Assembly (NCBI RefSeq): GCF_026625125.1
Contig: NZ_CP113097.1
Span: 3,410,001-3,474,000, forward strand
Length of the DNA stretch: 64,000 nucleotides
Direction: 5' to 3'
Origin: Pseudomonas putida
GTDB taxonomy: Bacteria > Pseudomonadota > Gammaproteobacteria > Pseudomonadales > Pseudomonadaceae
Shown here: positions 18,000 through 26,254 of the stretch, piece by piece
Layout: the number at the start of each line of letters is the position of its first letter
Position numbering within the stretch: the first letter of the stretch is position 1
The notes under the pieces: generated by a model
What the model saw: only the letters and a program-made list of their open reading frames with translations
What the model was told of the DNA's origin: nothing
Databases searched by the model: none
Program-made: the position numbers and the translations under genes

Positions 18000-19338
18000 C
18001 TGCCAGCCCGCCGCTGGCCCTGTTCTCAAGGCGCACCTGGCCGCCCATGCGCTCGGTGATGGTAGCCACGATCGAGAGCCCAAGCCCTGCCCCATTGGGG
18101 CTATTGCGGCTGTAGAAGCGCTCGAACACCCGCCCGAGGCTGGCCTCGTCGATGCCCGGCCCTTCATCTTCGACAACCAGTTCGAGGCGATTGGCCAGGC
18201 GCTTGAGTGATACGGTGATGCGCCCACCGGGCGGTGAATGCTCCACTGCATTGGACACCAGGTTCTGCAGGGCGATGGCCAACGCACCAGCATCGATCAG
18301 CAGACCGTGGTCACCCTCGCTGATATCCAGCGAGGGCTCAAGGCCGCGGTCCAGTATCCAGGGTGTGAGATCCGCCAGCACATCGGTGACCACTTCACTC
18401 AGGTCGACAAGGGCGGTGGGACGCTGACCGAGGCGCGGCTCGACACGGGCCAAGGTCAGCAACTGGTTGACTACCCGGGTCAGCCGGTCCACACCGCCAA
18501 TCAGAAAGCCCAAGGCTTTCTGGCGCTCGGCATCGGTAGTGGCGGCTTGTGCGTTTTGCGCATGCAGGCGCAGGATCGCCAGCGGGGTGCGCATCTCATG
18601 GGCGGCGTCTGCGATGAACCGATGCTCGCGCCGCAACAGGTCCTCGATCTGCGCCAGCAGGCGGTTGATGGCAGCCTGCATGGGTTCCAGTTCGGTCGGC
18701 AACGGCACCAGTTGCAAAGGCTCCAGGGAGTCGGCATGGCGCGCACGAATCACATCGGCCATGTTCTGCAACGGCCGCAATCCCCAGCCGATGGCTGCCC
18801 AGACCAGCACTACCAGGCCCAGGCTGCCGAGCAGAAACGGTAACAGGGTATGGCGCACGATGCGGTCGATCAGGTCGTAGCGCACATCGTCGCGCTCACC
18901 CACCCAGATCACCCATTGCTTCTCGGGCACCGGTAGAACGAAGCCACGCCATTGCTCGCCACCGCTGGCGAAATCATAAAAGCCAGGGGCCGTGGGCGGT
19001 GCGTCGAGCGTCGGCGCACTGGGCGTGTGCACCAGCAGCCGCCCTCCCTCACCCCATACCTGGAACGCCAGCTTGCTTTCATAGGGGTGGCCCACGCGAT
19101 GGCGCCCGGCCTTGCCCAGCGCTTCGTTGAACGCCCGATACAGTTTTTCGCGATTGCCATCCTGCACCGGCAGGTTCATGACACCCTGCAGCAGCCGGGC
19201 ATTCTGAGCCATGTGGGCATCGTAGACTTCGTTGATCTCGCGCCGGCTGTCGTGATAGTTGTACAGCGCCAACAAACCGGTGCCGAGCAGCATCAGCGCC
19301 ATCACCCGCCACAGCGTACGCTGGCGCAGCGAGCTCAT
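17974..19338 (-). CDS. QseC-like sensor histidine kinase
   Basis: 454 residues: N-terminal transmembrane helix (VMALMLLGTGLLALYNY), a periplasmic sensor region of about 120 residues of the 2CSK_N type, a second helix (LLPFLLGSLGLVVLVWAAI), HisKA with the phospho-acceptor in FIADAAHEMRTPLAIL, and HATPase with NLVSNAVEHSP and GAGLGLSIV. It phosphorylates the response regulator encoded just upstream (4-base overlap). Last gene of a seven-gene minus-strand unit; the signal is unknown and may be the product of the upstream enzymes. Confidence 0.9.
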   Translation of the reverse strand: MSSLRQRTLWRVMALMLLGTGLLALYNYHDSRREINEVYDAHMAQNARLLQGVMNLPVQDGNREKLYRAFNEALGKAGRHRVGHPYESKLAFQVWGEGGRLLVHTPSAPTLDAPPTAPGFYDFASGGEQWRGFVLPVPEKQWVIWVGERDDVRYDLIDRIVRHTLLPFLLGSLGLVVLVWAAIGWGLRPLQNMADVIRARHADSLEPLQLVPLPTELEPMQAAINRLLAQIEDLLRREHRFIADAAHEMRTPLAILRLHAQNAQAATTDAERQKALGFLIGGVDRLTRVVNQLLTLARVEPRLGQRPTALVDLSEVVTDVLADLTPWILDRGLEPSLDISEGDHGLLIDAGALAIALQNLVSNAVEHSPPGGRITVSLKRLANRLELVVEDEGPGIDEASLGRVFERFYSRNSPNGAGLGLSIVATITERMGGQVRLENRASGGLAATLTFALQ

Positions 19339-19997
19339 AGCTTGCCCTCGACCAGATACCCGATACCGCGCACCGTGCGGATCAGGCCGTTGAACAGCTT
19401 CTTGCGCAGGTGATAGATGTTCACTTCCAGCGTGTTGCTTTCAGGCTCCTCGTCCCAGCCGTACAGCAGCTGGGTCAGCCGCTCACGGGTAAACACTTTG
19501 CCCGGTTGCGCCAGCAGCTCGTGCAGCAGCCGATACTCCTTGGGCGTCAATACCACAGGTACGCCGTTGTAGTGCACCTGCTGAGTGGCAGGGTCAAGGC
19601 TTACGCCTGCGTGCTCGATGAGCACCGTGGCCCGGCCGGCACTGCGCCTGAGCAAGGCGCGCAGCCGAGCCTTGAGCTCGTTGAGGTCGAAGGGCTTGAC
19701 CAGGTAGTCGTCGGCACCGGCATCCAGGCCGATGATGCGATCCTCGGTGGCATCGCGCGCGGTAAGGATCAGAACCGGCAGGCTGTCGCCTCCTGCCCTG
19801 ACCCGTCGCAGCAACTCGATGCCACCCAGGCGCGGCAGGCCGAGGTCGAGGATCACCAGGTCGAACATTTCGTTTTGCAGGGCATGCAGCCCGCTCAGGC
19901 CATCGCGCAACCAGTCGAGGGTATAACCCTCCTGGCGCAACCCGTCGCAGATCCCCTCACCCAGGGCGGTATCATCCTCAACCAGCAGCAGCCGCAT
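19335..19997 (-). CDS. OmpR/QseB-family response regulator
   Basis: 220 residues. The receiver domain has the acidic pair ED at residues 7-8, phospho-acceptor Asp51 in LVILDLGLPR and the conserved Lys in YLVKPF. The C-terminal winged helix (LTPKEYRLLHELL to the end, RTVRGIGYLVEGK) is OmpR-like. It is 2 bases after the TPR-like gene, so it is co-transcribed with the enzyme genes it probably controls. Confidence 0.92.
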   Translation of the reverse strand: MRLLLVEDDTALGEGICDGLRQEGYTLDWLRDGLSGLHALQNEMFDLVILDLGLPRLGGIELLRRVRAGGDSLPVLILTARDATEDRIIGLDAGADDYLVKPFDLNELKARLRALLRRSAGRATVLIEHAGVSLDPATQQVHYNGVPVVLTPKEYRLLHELLAQPGKVFTRERLTQLLYGWDEEPESNTLEVNIYHLRKKLFNGLIRTVRGIGYLVEGKL

Positions 19998-19999
19998 GT

Positions 20000-20641
20000 T
20001 CAGTCCTGTTTGTCCTTGATGGCCTTGAGTAAAGCATCGATATCCCTGCGCCGGCCTTGGTCGGCCAACTCGCGTCCCGGGCGTGGCGGCGCCTGCCGGG
20101 CTTTTTCCAGGGCGGCAGTGGCCTGCGCATAGCGCTTTTGCCGGAACAGATGATCGGCCCAGAAGTAGTTGCTGTCGATACCATTGGGGTTGATCTGCAG
20201 CGCCTTGCGCAACAAGGTGTCGGCCTTGTCACTGTCACCAAAACCGATAGGCCAGCCGGGCACCTGGTCGTACAAGGTACCCAGGCTGGTATACGCCGAG
20301 CCCTGCAGGGCACTGGGGTCGAGTTTGATCGCCTCTTCCAGGCTGGCCTTGGCCGACTTGACCTTGCCCAACGCCCCCAGCCCGCCAATGGCACCTGCCC
20401 AACTGCTGTTGATGATGCCCTCCCAGATCAAGGGTTCGGCCGAACCAGGGTGCTGATGAACCAGCGTGGAGGCGTCGCTTGCCAGTCTCTCGAACGCCCC
20501 GGCGCGCTTGCTTTCAGGCATCTGGTACTGAATCTGCGCCCAGCGCTGTTGCAAGTCAGCCAGTTGTTGGCTGCCAGCCTGGTCCAGCGCCCAGGTGAGC
20601 GGTGCGAAGGCCAGCAGGCCAGCGATGAACAGACCTTTCAT
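20000..20641 (-). CDS. TPR-like secreted protein
   Basis: 213 residues with a signal peptide (MKGLFIAGLLAFAPLTWA) and helical repeats of TPR type, for example ADTLLRKALQINPNG and YAQATAALEKARQ, so probably a periplasmic scaffold. The ATG at 20641 overlaps the stop of the SDR gene (ATGA); the longer open frame to 21088 is a shadow of the SDR gene. Its place between enzymes and two-component genes suggests a role in export or sensing of a product, but this is inference. Confidence 0.8.
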   Translation of the reverse strand: MKGLFIAGLLAFAPLTWALDQAGSQQLADLQQRWAQIQYQMPESKRAGAFERLASDASTLVHQHPGSAEPLIWEGIINSSWAGAIGGLGALGKVKSAKASLEEAIKLDPSALQGSAYTSLGTLYDQVPGWPIGFGDSDKADTLLRKALQINPNGIDSNYFWADHLFRQKRYAQATAALEKARQAPPRPGRELADQGRRRDIDALLKAIKDKQD

Positions 20642-21444
20642 TTGAGCGACTCCTTGGAATGACTGGCGATGTATCGATGGATCACCGGCAGTTGCTTGCG
20701 CAGCGCACGGTCGACCACACCGGGCAACATGCCGTTGATGCGCACGAAGAGCTTTTCCGGCCACCCCAGGTACAGCTCGTTGCGTTCTGACTGCACGGCC
20801 TTGAGCACCGCGCGGGCCACATCCGCAGGGTCGTCCATGCCGACCTTCAGTGCCTGGTTGAGCGCCGTGGCGGCGGTGCTGTTCATCGCGGTGCGGGTTG
20901 CCCGGGGTGCGGCGTACATGACATTCACCGAGGTATCGGCCAGCTCCCGGCGTAGCGCCTCGGAAAAACCGCGCAGGGCGAATTTGCTGGCGCAGTAGGT
21001 GGCGTAACCTGGGTAACCGATCGAGCCGTAGGTGGAGCCGACGTTGACCACCATCGCCCGGGGTTGTTCGCGCAGCAGCGGCAGGCACACACGGGTCAGT
21101 TGCACCGCGGCCTTGAGGTTGATGTCCAGCAGTTCGTCCAGCGCCTCCTCGTCTAGCTGATCAAGCAGGGCAAAGCGGTTCACGCCTGCAGCATTGATCA
21201 GGACGTTGACGCCCCCCATCGCCCGGGCGCGGGCAAGCACCTGTTCACGCCCCTGATGGCTGCGCAGGTCGGCCGACTGCCACAGCAGCCTGTCGTGGTA
21301 ACGGTTCATCAGGCCGGCGAGTTTGCCCATCTGCCGGCTCACCGCCAACACCCGGGCACCGGCTGCGCACAACTGTTCGGCCAGCTCCAGGCCGATGCCT
21401 CCGCTGGCGCCGGTGAGGATCACTACGCACTCAGGCAAGCGCAT
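20638..21444 (-). CDS. Short-chain dehydrogenase/reductase
   Basis: 268 residues. The Rossmann motif TGASGGIG near residue 11 binds NAD(P), and the active-site Tyr and Lys are seen in YATYCASK, with the catalytic Ser in VGSTYG. It probably reduces a keto group or oxidises an alcohol on a lipid-like substrate. The ATG at 21444 overlaps the preceding haem-oxygenase-like gene by 14 bases. Confidence 0.87.
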   Translation of the reverse strand: MRLPECVVILTGASGGIGLELAEQLCAAGARVLAVSRQMGKLAGLMNRYHDRLLWQSADLRSHQGREQVLARARAMGGVNVLINAAGVNRFALLDQLDEEALDELLDINLKAAVQLTRVCLPLLREQPRAMVVNVGSTYGSIGYPGYATYCASKFALRGFSEALRRELADTSVNVMYAAPRATRTAMNSTAATALNQALKVGMDDPADVARAVLKAVQSERNELYLGWPEKLFVRINGMLPGVVDRALRKQLPVIHRYIASHSKESLK

Positions 21445-22111
21445 GACGCACCTCATGCAGGCCCGCACGCGGCAGCCCCTGGAACATGTCGGTGTACAGG
21501 CGGTAAACCACTTTGGCCGCATGGATCACAGCGCGCTGGTCATCAGCGTCATCAAGGCGGTCCATCAGGCGCTTGTAAGTGACCATATGGTCCTGGTCCA
21601 GAGCGCCGTGGGAGCTGAGGTAACTGAAGGCCCGGTCCGGCAACGCCAACGTGCTCTGGATCGTGCCGGCAGCCTGGGTGGCCAAGGCAACGCTGGTGCC
21701 TTCGAGCACGTTGACCATGCCAAACAGCCCGACCGGGTTGCCACGGGCGATCAGGTCGTAAAGGTACGCGACCATCAGCTCGATCGGCAGTGCTGGCCGA
21801 GCGTCACGCACCGCTTCCCAGTCACCGCCACAGGCATTGATGTCATTGAGGATCCACTGCTCGTGGCCATACTCCTCCTCGATGTATTCGCACACAGCGC
21901 CGCGCAGCCATTCCAGGCGCGAAGGCAGGCGCGCCCCGCACGCCATCATCAGCGGCACAGTGTGGCGTACATGGTGGTATGCCTGGGTCAGGAAGGCCAC
22001 ATAACTGTCGAGGCTGACGTGGCCCGCCAACGCATCGCGTATGACCGGCACGGCGAACAGGGCCTGGCGCTCCTGGGTGGTTTGCAGTTGCAGCGTGTCG
22101 AAAAAAGACAT
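21431..22111 (-). CDS. Haem-oxygenase-like metalloenzyme (TenA/HDO-like)
   Basis: 226 residues, all-helical, of the iron-containing redox enzyme group that includes UndA-type di-iron oxidases. Candidate metal ligands are E79/E80 and H83 (EEEYGHEQW), E137, H168, and D172/H175 (DQDHMVTYK). Such enzymes decarboxylate or hydroxylate fatty acids or amino acids. Beside an AMP ligase and an SDR, a fatty-acyl substrate is a reasonable inference. The true iron ligands need structural alignment. It could alternatively be a PqqC- or TenA-like non-oxidase. Confidence 0.75.
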   Translation of the reverse strand: MSFFDTLQLQTTQERQALFAVPVIRDALAGHVSLDSYVAFLTQAYHHVRHTVPLMMACGARLPSRLEWLRGAVCEYIEEEYGHEQWILNDINACGGDWEAVRDARPALPIELMVAYLYDLIARGNPVGLFGMVNVLEGTSVALATQAAGTIQSTLALPDRAFSYLSSHGALDQDHMVTYKRLMDRLDDADDQRAVIHAAKVVYRLYTDMFQGLPRAGLHEVRHALA

Positions 22112-22119
22112 GGCAGCCC

Positions 22120-23583
22120 TCACAACGGGGTATCGGATAACAGGGAGTGGTAACGCCGCAGGATGGCCTCGCGTCGCGGGCGGCCGTTGGCGGTCAGGGT
22201 GTCGTCGGTACTGGACAGCGGGCACGGCAGGCGACGCCAGGCATGTACCCGGGCATAGTCCGGCAGCAAGGCATTGCACTGCTGTACGGCCTGGTCGATG
22301 AGGGTGTCGGGGGTGGCAGGGTCCAGCGGCCAGAGCAATGCCAGGTTCTTTGGCTGGGCCTCGCCATGCACGAACGCTTGGGCGATCACACCGCCCTGGG
22401 TCAGTTCGGCCTCGACCCATTCCGGGTTGACGTTGCGCCCGAAACTGGTGATGAACTGGTGTTTCTTGCGGCCATCGAGGTACAGGTAGCCCTCCTCGTC
22501 GAGGTGGCCGAGGTCGCCTGTAGCCCACCAGCTATCGCAGACGGGTGGTTCCTCCAGGTAGCCGAGCAACACTGAGCCCGCCACCAGCACCTCCCCGTCC
22601 TCGGCGATACGCACCTGCACGTGGGGCAGCGGTTTGCCGACACTGCCCCGGCGGGTTGCGCCAGGCCGGTTCAAGGCCACCACCGAAGCGCACTCGGACA
22701 AGCCATAGCCTTCGAACACCGGCAGGCCGATCGCTTCGGCGCGGGCCAACAGGCTGGGCGCCACCCGGGCACCGCCGACCGCAACGAAGCGCAGCGCCCC
22801 CACCGGCATCAGCCCGCGCTCGATGGCAGTGACCAACCCCATCAGCAGCTGCGGCACCAGGATCAGGCTTTGCGCGCCGCTCAGGGCGATTGCCCCCAGC
22901 AAGCGCTTGAAATCGACCTGGCTGGCCCCCCCCATCCCCAGTTGTGCCTGGGGATACAGCAATACACTCGCGCCAGCCATCAGTGCGGCATAAACACCAA
23001 GGTTTTCCAGCAGCACACCCAGCGGCAGCACCACCAGGTAACGCTGCGGCTCACTGGGACGGCTGGCCACCTCCAGTTCTCGGGCTACCCGCAACAGGGC
23101 TTCGGCAGACAGGCACACGCCTTTGGGCTTGCCCGTGCTGCCAGAGGTGTAGGTGATCTTGGCAGTACCGGGCGGCAGCGCCGCAGTGGCGTCTGCCTCG
23201 CGAACCCAAAACCCATCCTGTTGGGCGAACCCAAGCTCAGCGAGCGGCGCGCACCATTGCGAGCCGCACAGCACATGGCTGGGGCCGCTCTGCGCGATGC
23301 AGTGGCTGAATTGGGCAACACTGAAGAACGGGGGCACGACCACGCAGGGGCGCTGGGTAAAAAGCGCCGCCAGATCCCAGAAGAGCAACTGCGGGCCATT
23401 ATCCAGGGCCAGTACCAGCGTGCCTGGCGAACGCGTGCGCAAATCTTGGATGCGCAAACCCACTTCTGCCAGTAGTTGCCTGAATGTGAAGCGCTCTGTC
23501 GAATCTTGTACGGCGATTGCGTCACCGTGGTCGCGGGCATACGAGACCAGCAGCTGATGAAAACGCTCCAGCTCATGCGGCAT
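22120..23583 (-). CDS. AMP-binding acyl ligase family protein
   Basis: 487 residues of the adenylate-forming superfamily: P-loop YTSGSTGKPKG, motif GYGLSECAS, and the ATP/hinge region WATGDLGHLDEEGYLYLDGR. It should activate a carboxylate as acyl-AMP. The C-terminal motif that usually carries the adenylation lysine reads NGRPRR here, so that lysine appears to be Arg. The ATG at 23583 overlaps the stop of the thermostable hemolysin gene by 11 bases. The HDO gene follows 8 bases later. Confidence 0.85.
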   Translation of the reverse strand: MPHELERFHQLLVSYARDHGDAIAVQDSTERFTFRQLLAEVGLRIQDLRTRSPGTLVLALDNGPQLLFWDLAALFTQRPCVVVPPFFSVAQFSHCIAQSGPSHVLCGSQWCAPLAELGFAQQDGFWVREADATAALPPGTAKITYTSGSTGKPKGVCLSAEALLRVARELEVASRPSEPQRYLVVLPLGVLLENLGVYAALMAGASVLLYPQAQLGMGGASQVDFKRLLGAIALSGAQSLILVPQLLMGLVTAIERGLMPVGALRFVAVGGARVAPSLLARAEAIGLPVFEGYGLSECASVVALNRPGATRRGSVGKPLPHVQVRIAEDGEVLVAGSVLLGYLEEPPVCDSWWATGDLGHLDEEGYLYLDGRKKHQFITSFGRNVNPEWVEAELTQGGVIAQAFVHGEAQPKNLALLWPLDPATPDTLIDQAVQQCNALLPDYARVHAWRRLPCPLSSTDDTLTANGRPRREAILRRYHSLLSDTPL

Positions 23584-24250
23584 GGCCAGTTTCCTCAAAA
23601 ACCATTGGCAAGCCCAGGCGCTGGAACACCCCTGCCCTGCTCAAGGCATCGAAGCCACTACCGATATTGCCGGCAAAGACTTTCGGGTGCTGGGCGTAGT
23701 AGGTCCCCCACTGGTCCACCTGCCCGTTCAACCGGGCTGGGTCGGCCGACGCCAGTACCGATGGCACCAGCCCCAAGCGCTGAAAGCTGTTGATCAATGT
23801 CGTCGCGCCGGTGAACGCCACCCACCTCAAGCCGCGCAGGGCCAGCAACCAGGTCACCGCGATGATCATGATCCGCGCGCTACCGGCACTGAGCGCGGCC
23901 AAGTTGCCGACTTCGACCATGCACGCGCGCTCAAGGGTGCAGCCCGCCACGCGAGAAACTGCAGCTTCCAGCGGTTCATCCAGGTAGTGCTCCAGGAACA
24001 GCGGCCCGCTGCTGGCCGGGCGCATGCCTGCGGCAGCGACCAGCCGCCCCTGGCTGTCATGCAACGCCAGCAGTTCGGGCAGGTAATGGTGCACATCAGC
24101 GTGATGCACGTTGGCAAAACACTGATGGATGAAATGCTCAAGCTCATCGCGCCCCGGGGCCTTGTGCAGATGAAGCGACAAGTGAGCCTGGTGGTCGACG
24201 TGGCTGCCGATAGGCAATGGGAGCAGGCTGCTCCACTGAGACTGGGTCAT
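23573..24250 (-). CDS. Thermostable hemolysin family protein (GNAT-like)
   Basis: 225 residues matching the thermostable hemolysin family, named from a Vibrio haemolysin but related in fold to GNAT and autoinducer-synthase-like acyltransferases. Landmarks are FLEHYLDEPLE, ACMVEVGNLAA and the C-terminal AGVFQRLGLP. No signal peptide. First gene of the seven-gene unit; it could transfer the acyl group activated by the next gene. The promoter should lie in the 24251-24320 region, where I see no clear operator. Confidence 0.85.
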   Translation of the reverse strand: MTQSQWSSLLPLPIGSHVDHQAHLSLHLHKAPGRDELEHFIHQCFANVHHADVHHYLPELLALHDSQGRLVAAAGMRPASSGPLFLEHYLDEPLEAAVSRVAGCTLERACMVEVGNLAALSAGSARIMIIAVTWLLALRGLRWVAFTGATTLINSFQRLGLVPSVLASADPARLNGQVDQWGTYYAQHPKVFAGNIGSGFDALSRAGVFQRLGLPMVFEETGHAA

Positions 24251-24393
24251 GAAACTCCCCCCGTTTGGGCTTGATGGGGTGAGTATCTGTGGTCAATCTG
24301 AAGGCAATCTGAAGTTACGGATTTGACCTGCGTTGTTGGGCTGCTCCCCCACCATCGTCATCGCCGGCAAGCCAGCGCCTAATTGGCAGGTGG

Positions 24394-24407
24394 GTGATCT
24401 TTATCAA
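24394..24407. promoter_or_regulatory. FNR-box-like site upstream of the channel gene
   Basis: GTGAT-CTTT-ATCAA, nine of ten positions of the TTGAT-N4-ATCAA consensus. It ends 82 bases before the ion-channel ATG, a position compatible with class II activation. Confidence 0.65.
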
Positions 24408-24489
24408 TCCCCTGCTGATTTTCAGTTGTAGAACCGACACGATGGCCATTACCGGCCACACTTCGCTCAGAGCCGCAGGGGAGCCGTCG

Positions 24490-24915
24490 ATGCTGACCGT
24501 CACGCTGATCAACGCGCTGGTCGTGGTGCTGGTGGTGGTGATCCATTATGAATGCCTGCTGCGCCTGAACGACTGGCTACCGCGGCTCAAGCTCTGGAGC
24601 CGGTTCCGCATCGTCATCGGGGTGCTCGGCGCACTGGCGGCCCATGCACTGGAAGTGTGGTGCTTTGCCCTGGCCTATTACCTGATGGCCAGTACCGAGG
24701 GCTGGGGCACGCTGAGTGGCAACTTCGACGGCACGTTCATGGACTGCGTGTATTTCTCGTTCACCACCTATACCACCATCGGTTTCGGCGACATCACGCC
24801 CAGCGGCGACCTCAAATACCTCACAGGCCTGCAGGCACTCACGGGGCTGGTGATGATCACCTGGACGGCCTCCTTTCTGTTTCTGGAAATGCAGAAATAC
24901 TGGAAGGCCAAGTAG
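24490..24915 (+). CDS. Two-pore-segment K+ channel-like membrane protein
   Basis: 141 residues. Hydrophobic helices at about 1-20, 36-58 and 110-130 surround a pore loop containing TTIGFGD, the potassium selectivity-filter signature. It should conduct K+ or a related cation in the inner membrane. The ATG at 24490 follows AGGGGAG; the frame is open to 24394 but lacks a ribosome site there. An FNR-box-like site lies upstream, so it joins the oxygen-limitation island. Confidence 0.82.
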   Translation: MLTVTLINALVVVLVVVIHYECLLRLNDWLPRLKLWSRFRIVIGVLGALAAHALEVWCFALAYYLMASTEGWGTLSGNFDGTFMDCVYFSFTTYTTIGFGDITPSGDLKYLTGLQALTGLVMITWTASFLFLEMQKYWKAK

Positions 24916-24942
24916 CGAGGCGTGGGCCTATCAACCCGGCAA

Positions 24943-24956
24943 TTGACAACGATCAA
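24943..24956. promoter_or_regulatory. FNR-box-like site upstream of GNAT gene 1
   Basis: TTGAC-AACG-ATCAA, nine of ten consensus positions, ending 68 bases before the start codon at 25025. Confidence 0.75.
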
Positions 24957-25024
24957 GCGCGCCAAAGGCAACGCCTTGAAACTGAACCTCCTTTGAACAC
25001 CCGCAAACTAAAAGGAGGCTTGCC

Positions 25025-25594
25025 ATGGCATCCGCCGACACACCCCGTCCACAAGCAGCACCGGCATTTCCTGCGACCACCGGCGAACACTGGATCGAAG
25101 CACTCGGCAATGGCACCCATGTGCTGATCAGGCCCTTGCAGCCCAAGGATCGTGAACGCGAAAAGAACTTCATCGAACGCCTGTCTCCTCAGTCGCGCCA
25201 CTTCCGTTTTCTGTCCCAGCTCAAGGAGCCTGGGGAAGCCCTGCTGGACCAACTGATGGTGGTTGATCAGGACCAGCATATGGCCTATGTGGCCCTCGCG
25301 CATGTCGACGGTGAGCTGCAGGAAGTCGGTATCTCCCGCTACGCCACCGGTGCGGATAACCAAGCATGCGAATGCGCCGTTACCGTGCTCGACAGCTGGC
25401 AGCGTCACGGCCTGGGTACATTGCTGCTCCGGCACCTGATCGACCACGCACGGGCCAAGGGCCTGCGCCAGATGTATTCGATTGACGCTGCGGCCAATGT
25501 GGCGATGCGCGACCTGGCCCAGGCAGCTGGGTTTACCACGGCCAGAGACCCGGACGACCCAAGCCAGGTGATTCACCGGCTATCGCTGGCCTGA
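25025..25594 (+). CDS. GNAT acetyltransferase, Pat-like (copy 1)
   Basis: 189 residues resembling the C-terminal GNAT domain of protein acetyltransferase Pat (VLIRPLQPKDRERE, LSPQSRHFRFL), with the acetyl-CoA loop in WQRHGLGTLLLRHL. Such enzymes acetylate protein lysines such as that of acetyl-CoA synthetase. A strong AAGGAGG lies 6 bases before the ATG. A paralogue is encoded at 28724-29272. The 3' end overlaps the convergent membrane-protein gene by 22 bp. Confidence 0.85.
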   Translation: MASADTPRPQAAPAFPATTGEHWIEALGNGTHVLIRPLQPKDREREKNFIERLSPQSRHFRFLSQLKEPGEALLDQLMVVDQDQHMAYVALAHVDGELQEVGISRYATGADNQACECAVTVLDSWQRHGLGTLLLRHLIDHARAKGLRQMYSIDAAANVAMRDLAQAAGFTTARDPDDPSQVIHRLSLA

Positions 25595-26235
25595 GGCGGT
25601 GCTGCGGCGGTAGCCTCGGGCAGCAGGTCCAGTTGCTCCAGGCACCGCCGCTCATCAGTCTCGGTCAGCCCTTTGAAAGCACTGACCTCCAGCAACGGCG
25701 TATTGAACAGCGCCAGCCGAAGGACGCCATTGCGCTCCAGAAACGTCTGCGCCAGGCACTGACAGACGGGCTTGGCGATCAACGCGGCGAGCGCTTGGTC
25801 CTCTGGCAGATCGACCTGTGCCTGCAGGTTGGTCTCGCAGCCGTTGACGATGCCTTGCACGGAGCGGCTGGCGAGCCCTAGTGTGCCGACGCCCAGCATC
25901 GCCAGCAGTAGCAGCATGCCCAGCAGAATGTTCGACTCTCTGGCCACATCCCGGACAATGGCAAGCCTTGCCTGCCAACCTGTGGCCTGCCCGGAAAAAA
26001 TGGTGGTGCCCACTGTTTTCTTGAAAACCCGGTGCACGCCCAACCCGACCGCCGCGCTCAGCGTCAGCAGCGTCAACGCAATGGCCGGCTCATGCATCGG
26101 CAGGCGCCAGGCTGGGCCCAGTACCTGGTAAACCGAGGCGGCAATGGCCAATGTGGCGATGGCCGCGATCCACCCAATGCTGCCCTTGGGCCGTCTTGCC
26201 CAGGCGCTTAGCCTGACCCTGGTTTGCATGTTCAT
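25573..26235 (-). CDS. Hypothetical membrane protein
   Basis: 220 residues with about three hydrophobic segments (IGWIAAIATLAIAASVYQVL, AIALTLLTLSAAVGLGV, ILLGMLLLLAMLGVGTLGL) and a C-terminal soluble part containing CETNLQAQ and CQCLAQTF. Not recognised. GGAGG lies just before the ATG. It is 19 bases after the beta-CASP gene and therefore probably the last gene of a usp-beta-CASP-membrane protein operon controlled from the FNR box at 28608. Confidence 0.7.
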   Translation of the reverse strand: MNMQTRVRLSAWARRPKGSIGWIAAIATLAIAASVYQVLGPAWRLPMHEPAIALTLLTLSAAVGLGVHRVFKKTVGTTIFSGQATGWQARLAIVRDVARESNILLGMLLLLAMLGVGTLGLASRSVQGIVNGCETNLQAQVDLPEDQALAALIAKPVCQCLAQTFLERNGVLRLALFNTPLLEVSAFKGLTETDERRCLEQLDLLPEATAAAPPQASDSR

Positions 26236-26254
26236 GAAAGCCTCCAGCCCCGGG

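Noticed and set aside
20642..21088. Upstream extension of the TPR-like gene
   Set aside because: It is the SDR gene in another frame; the signal peptide begins at 20641.
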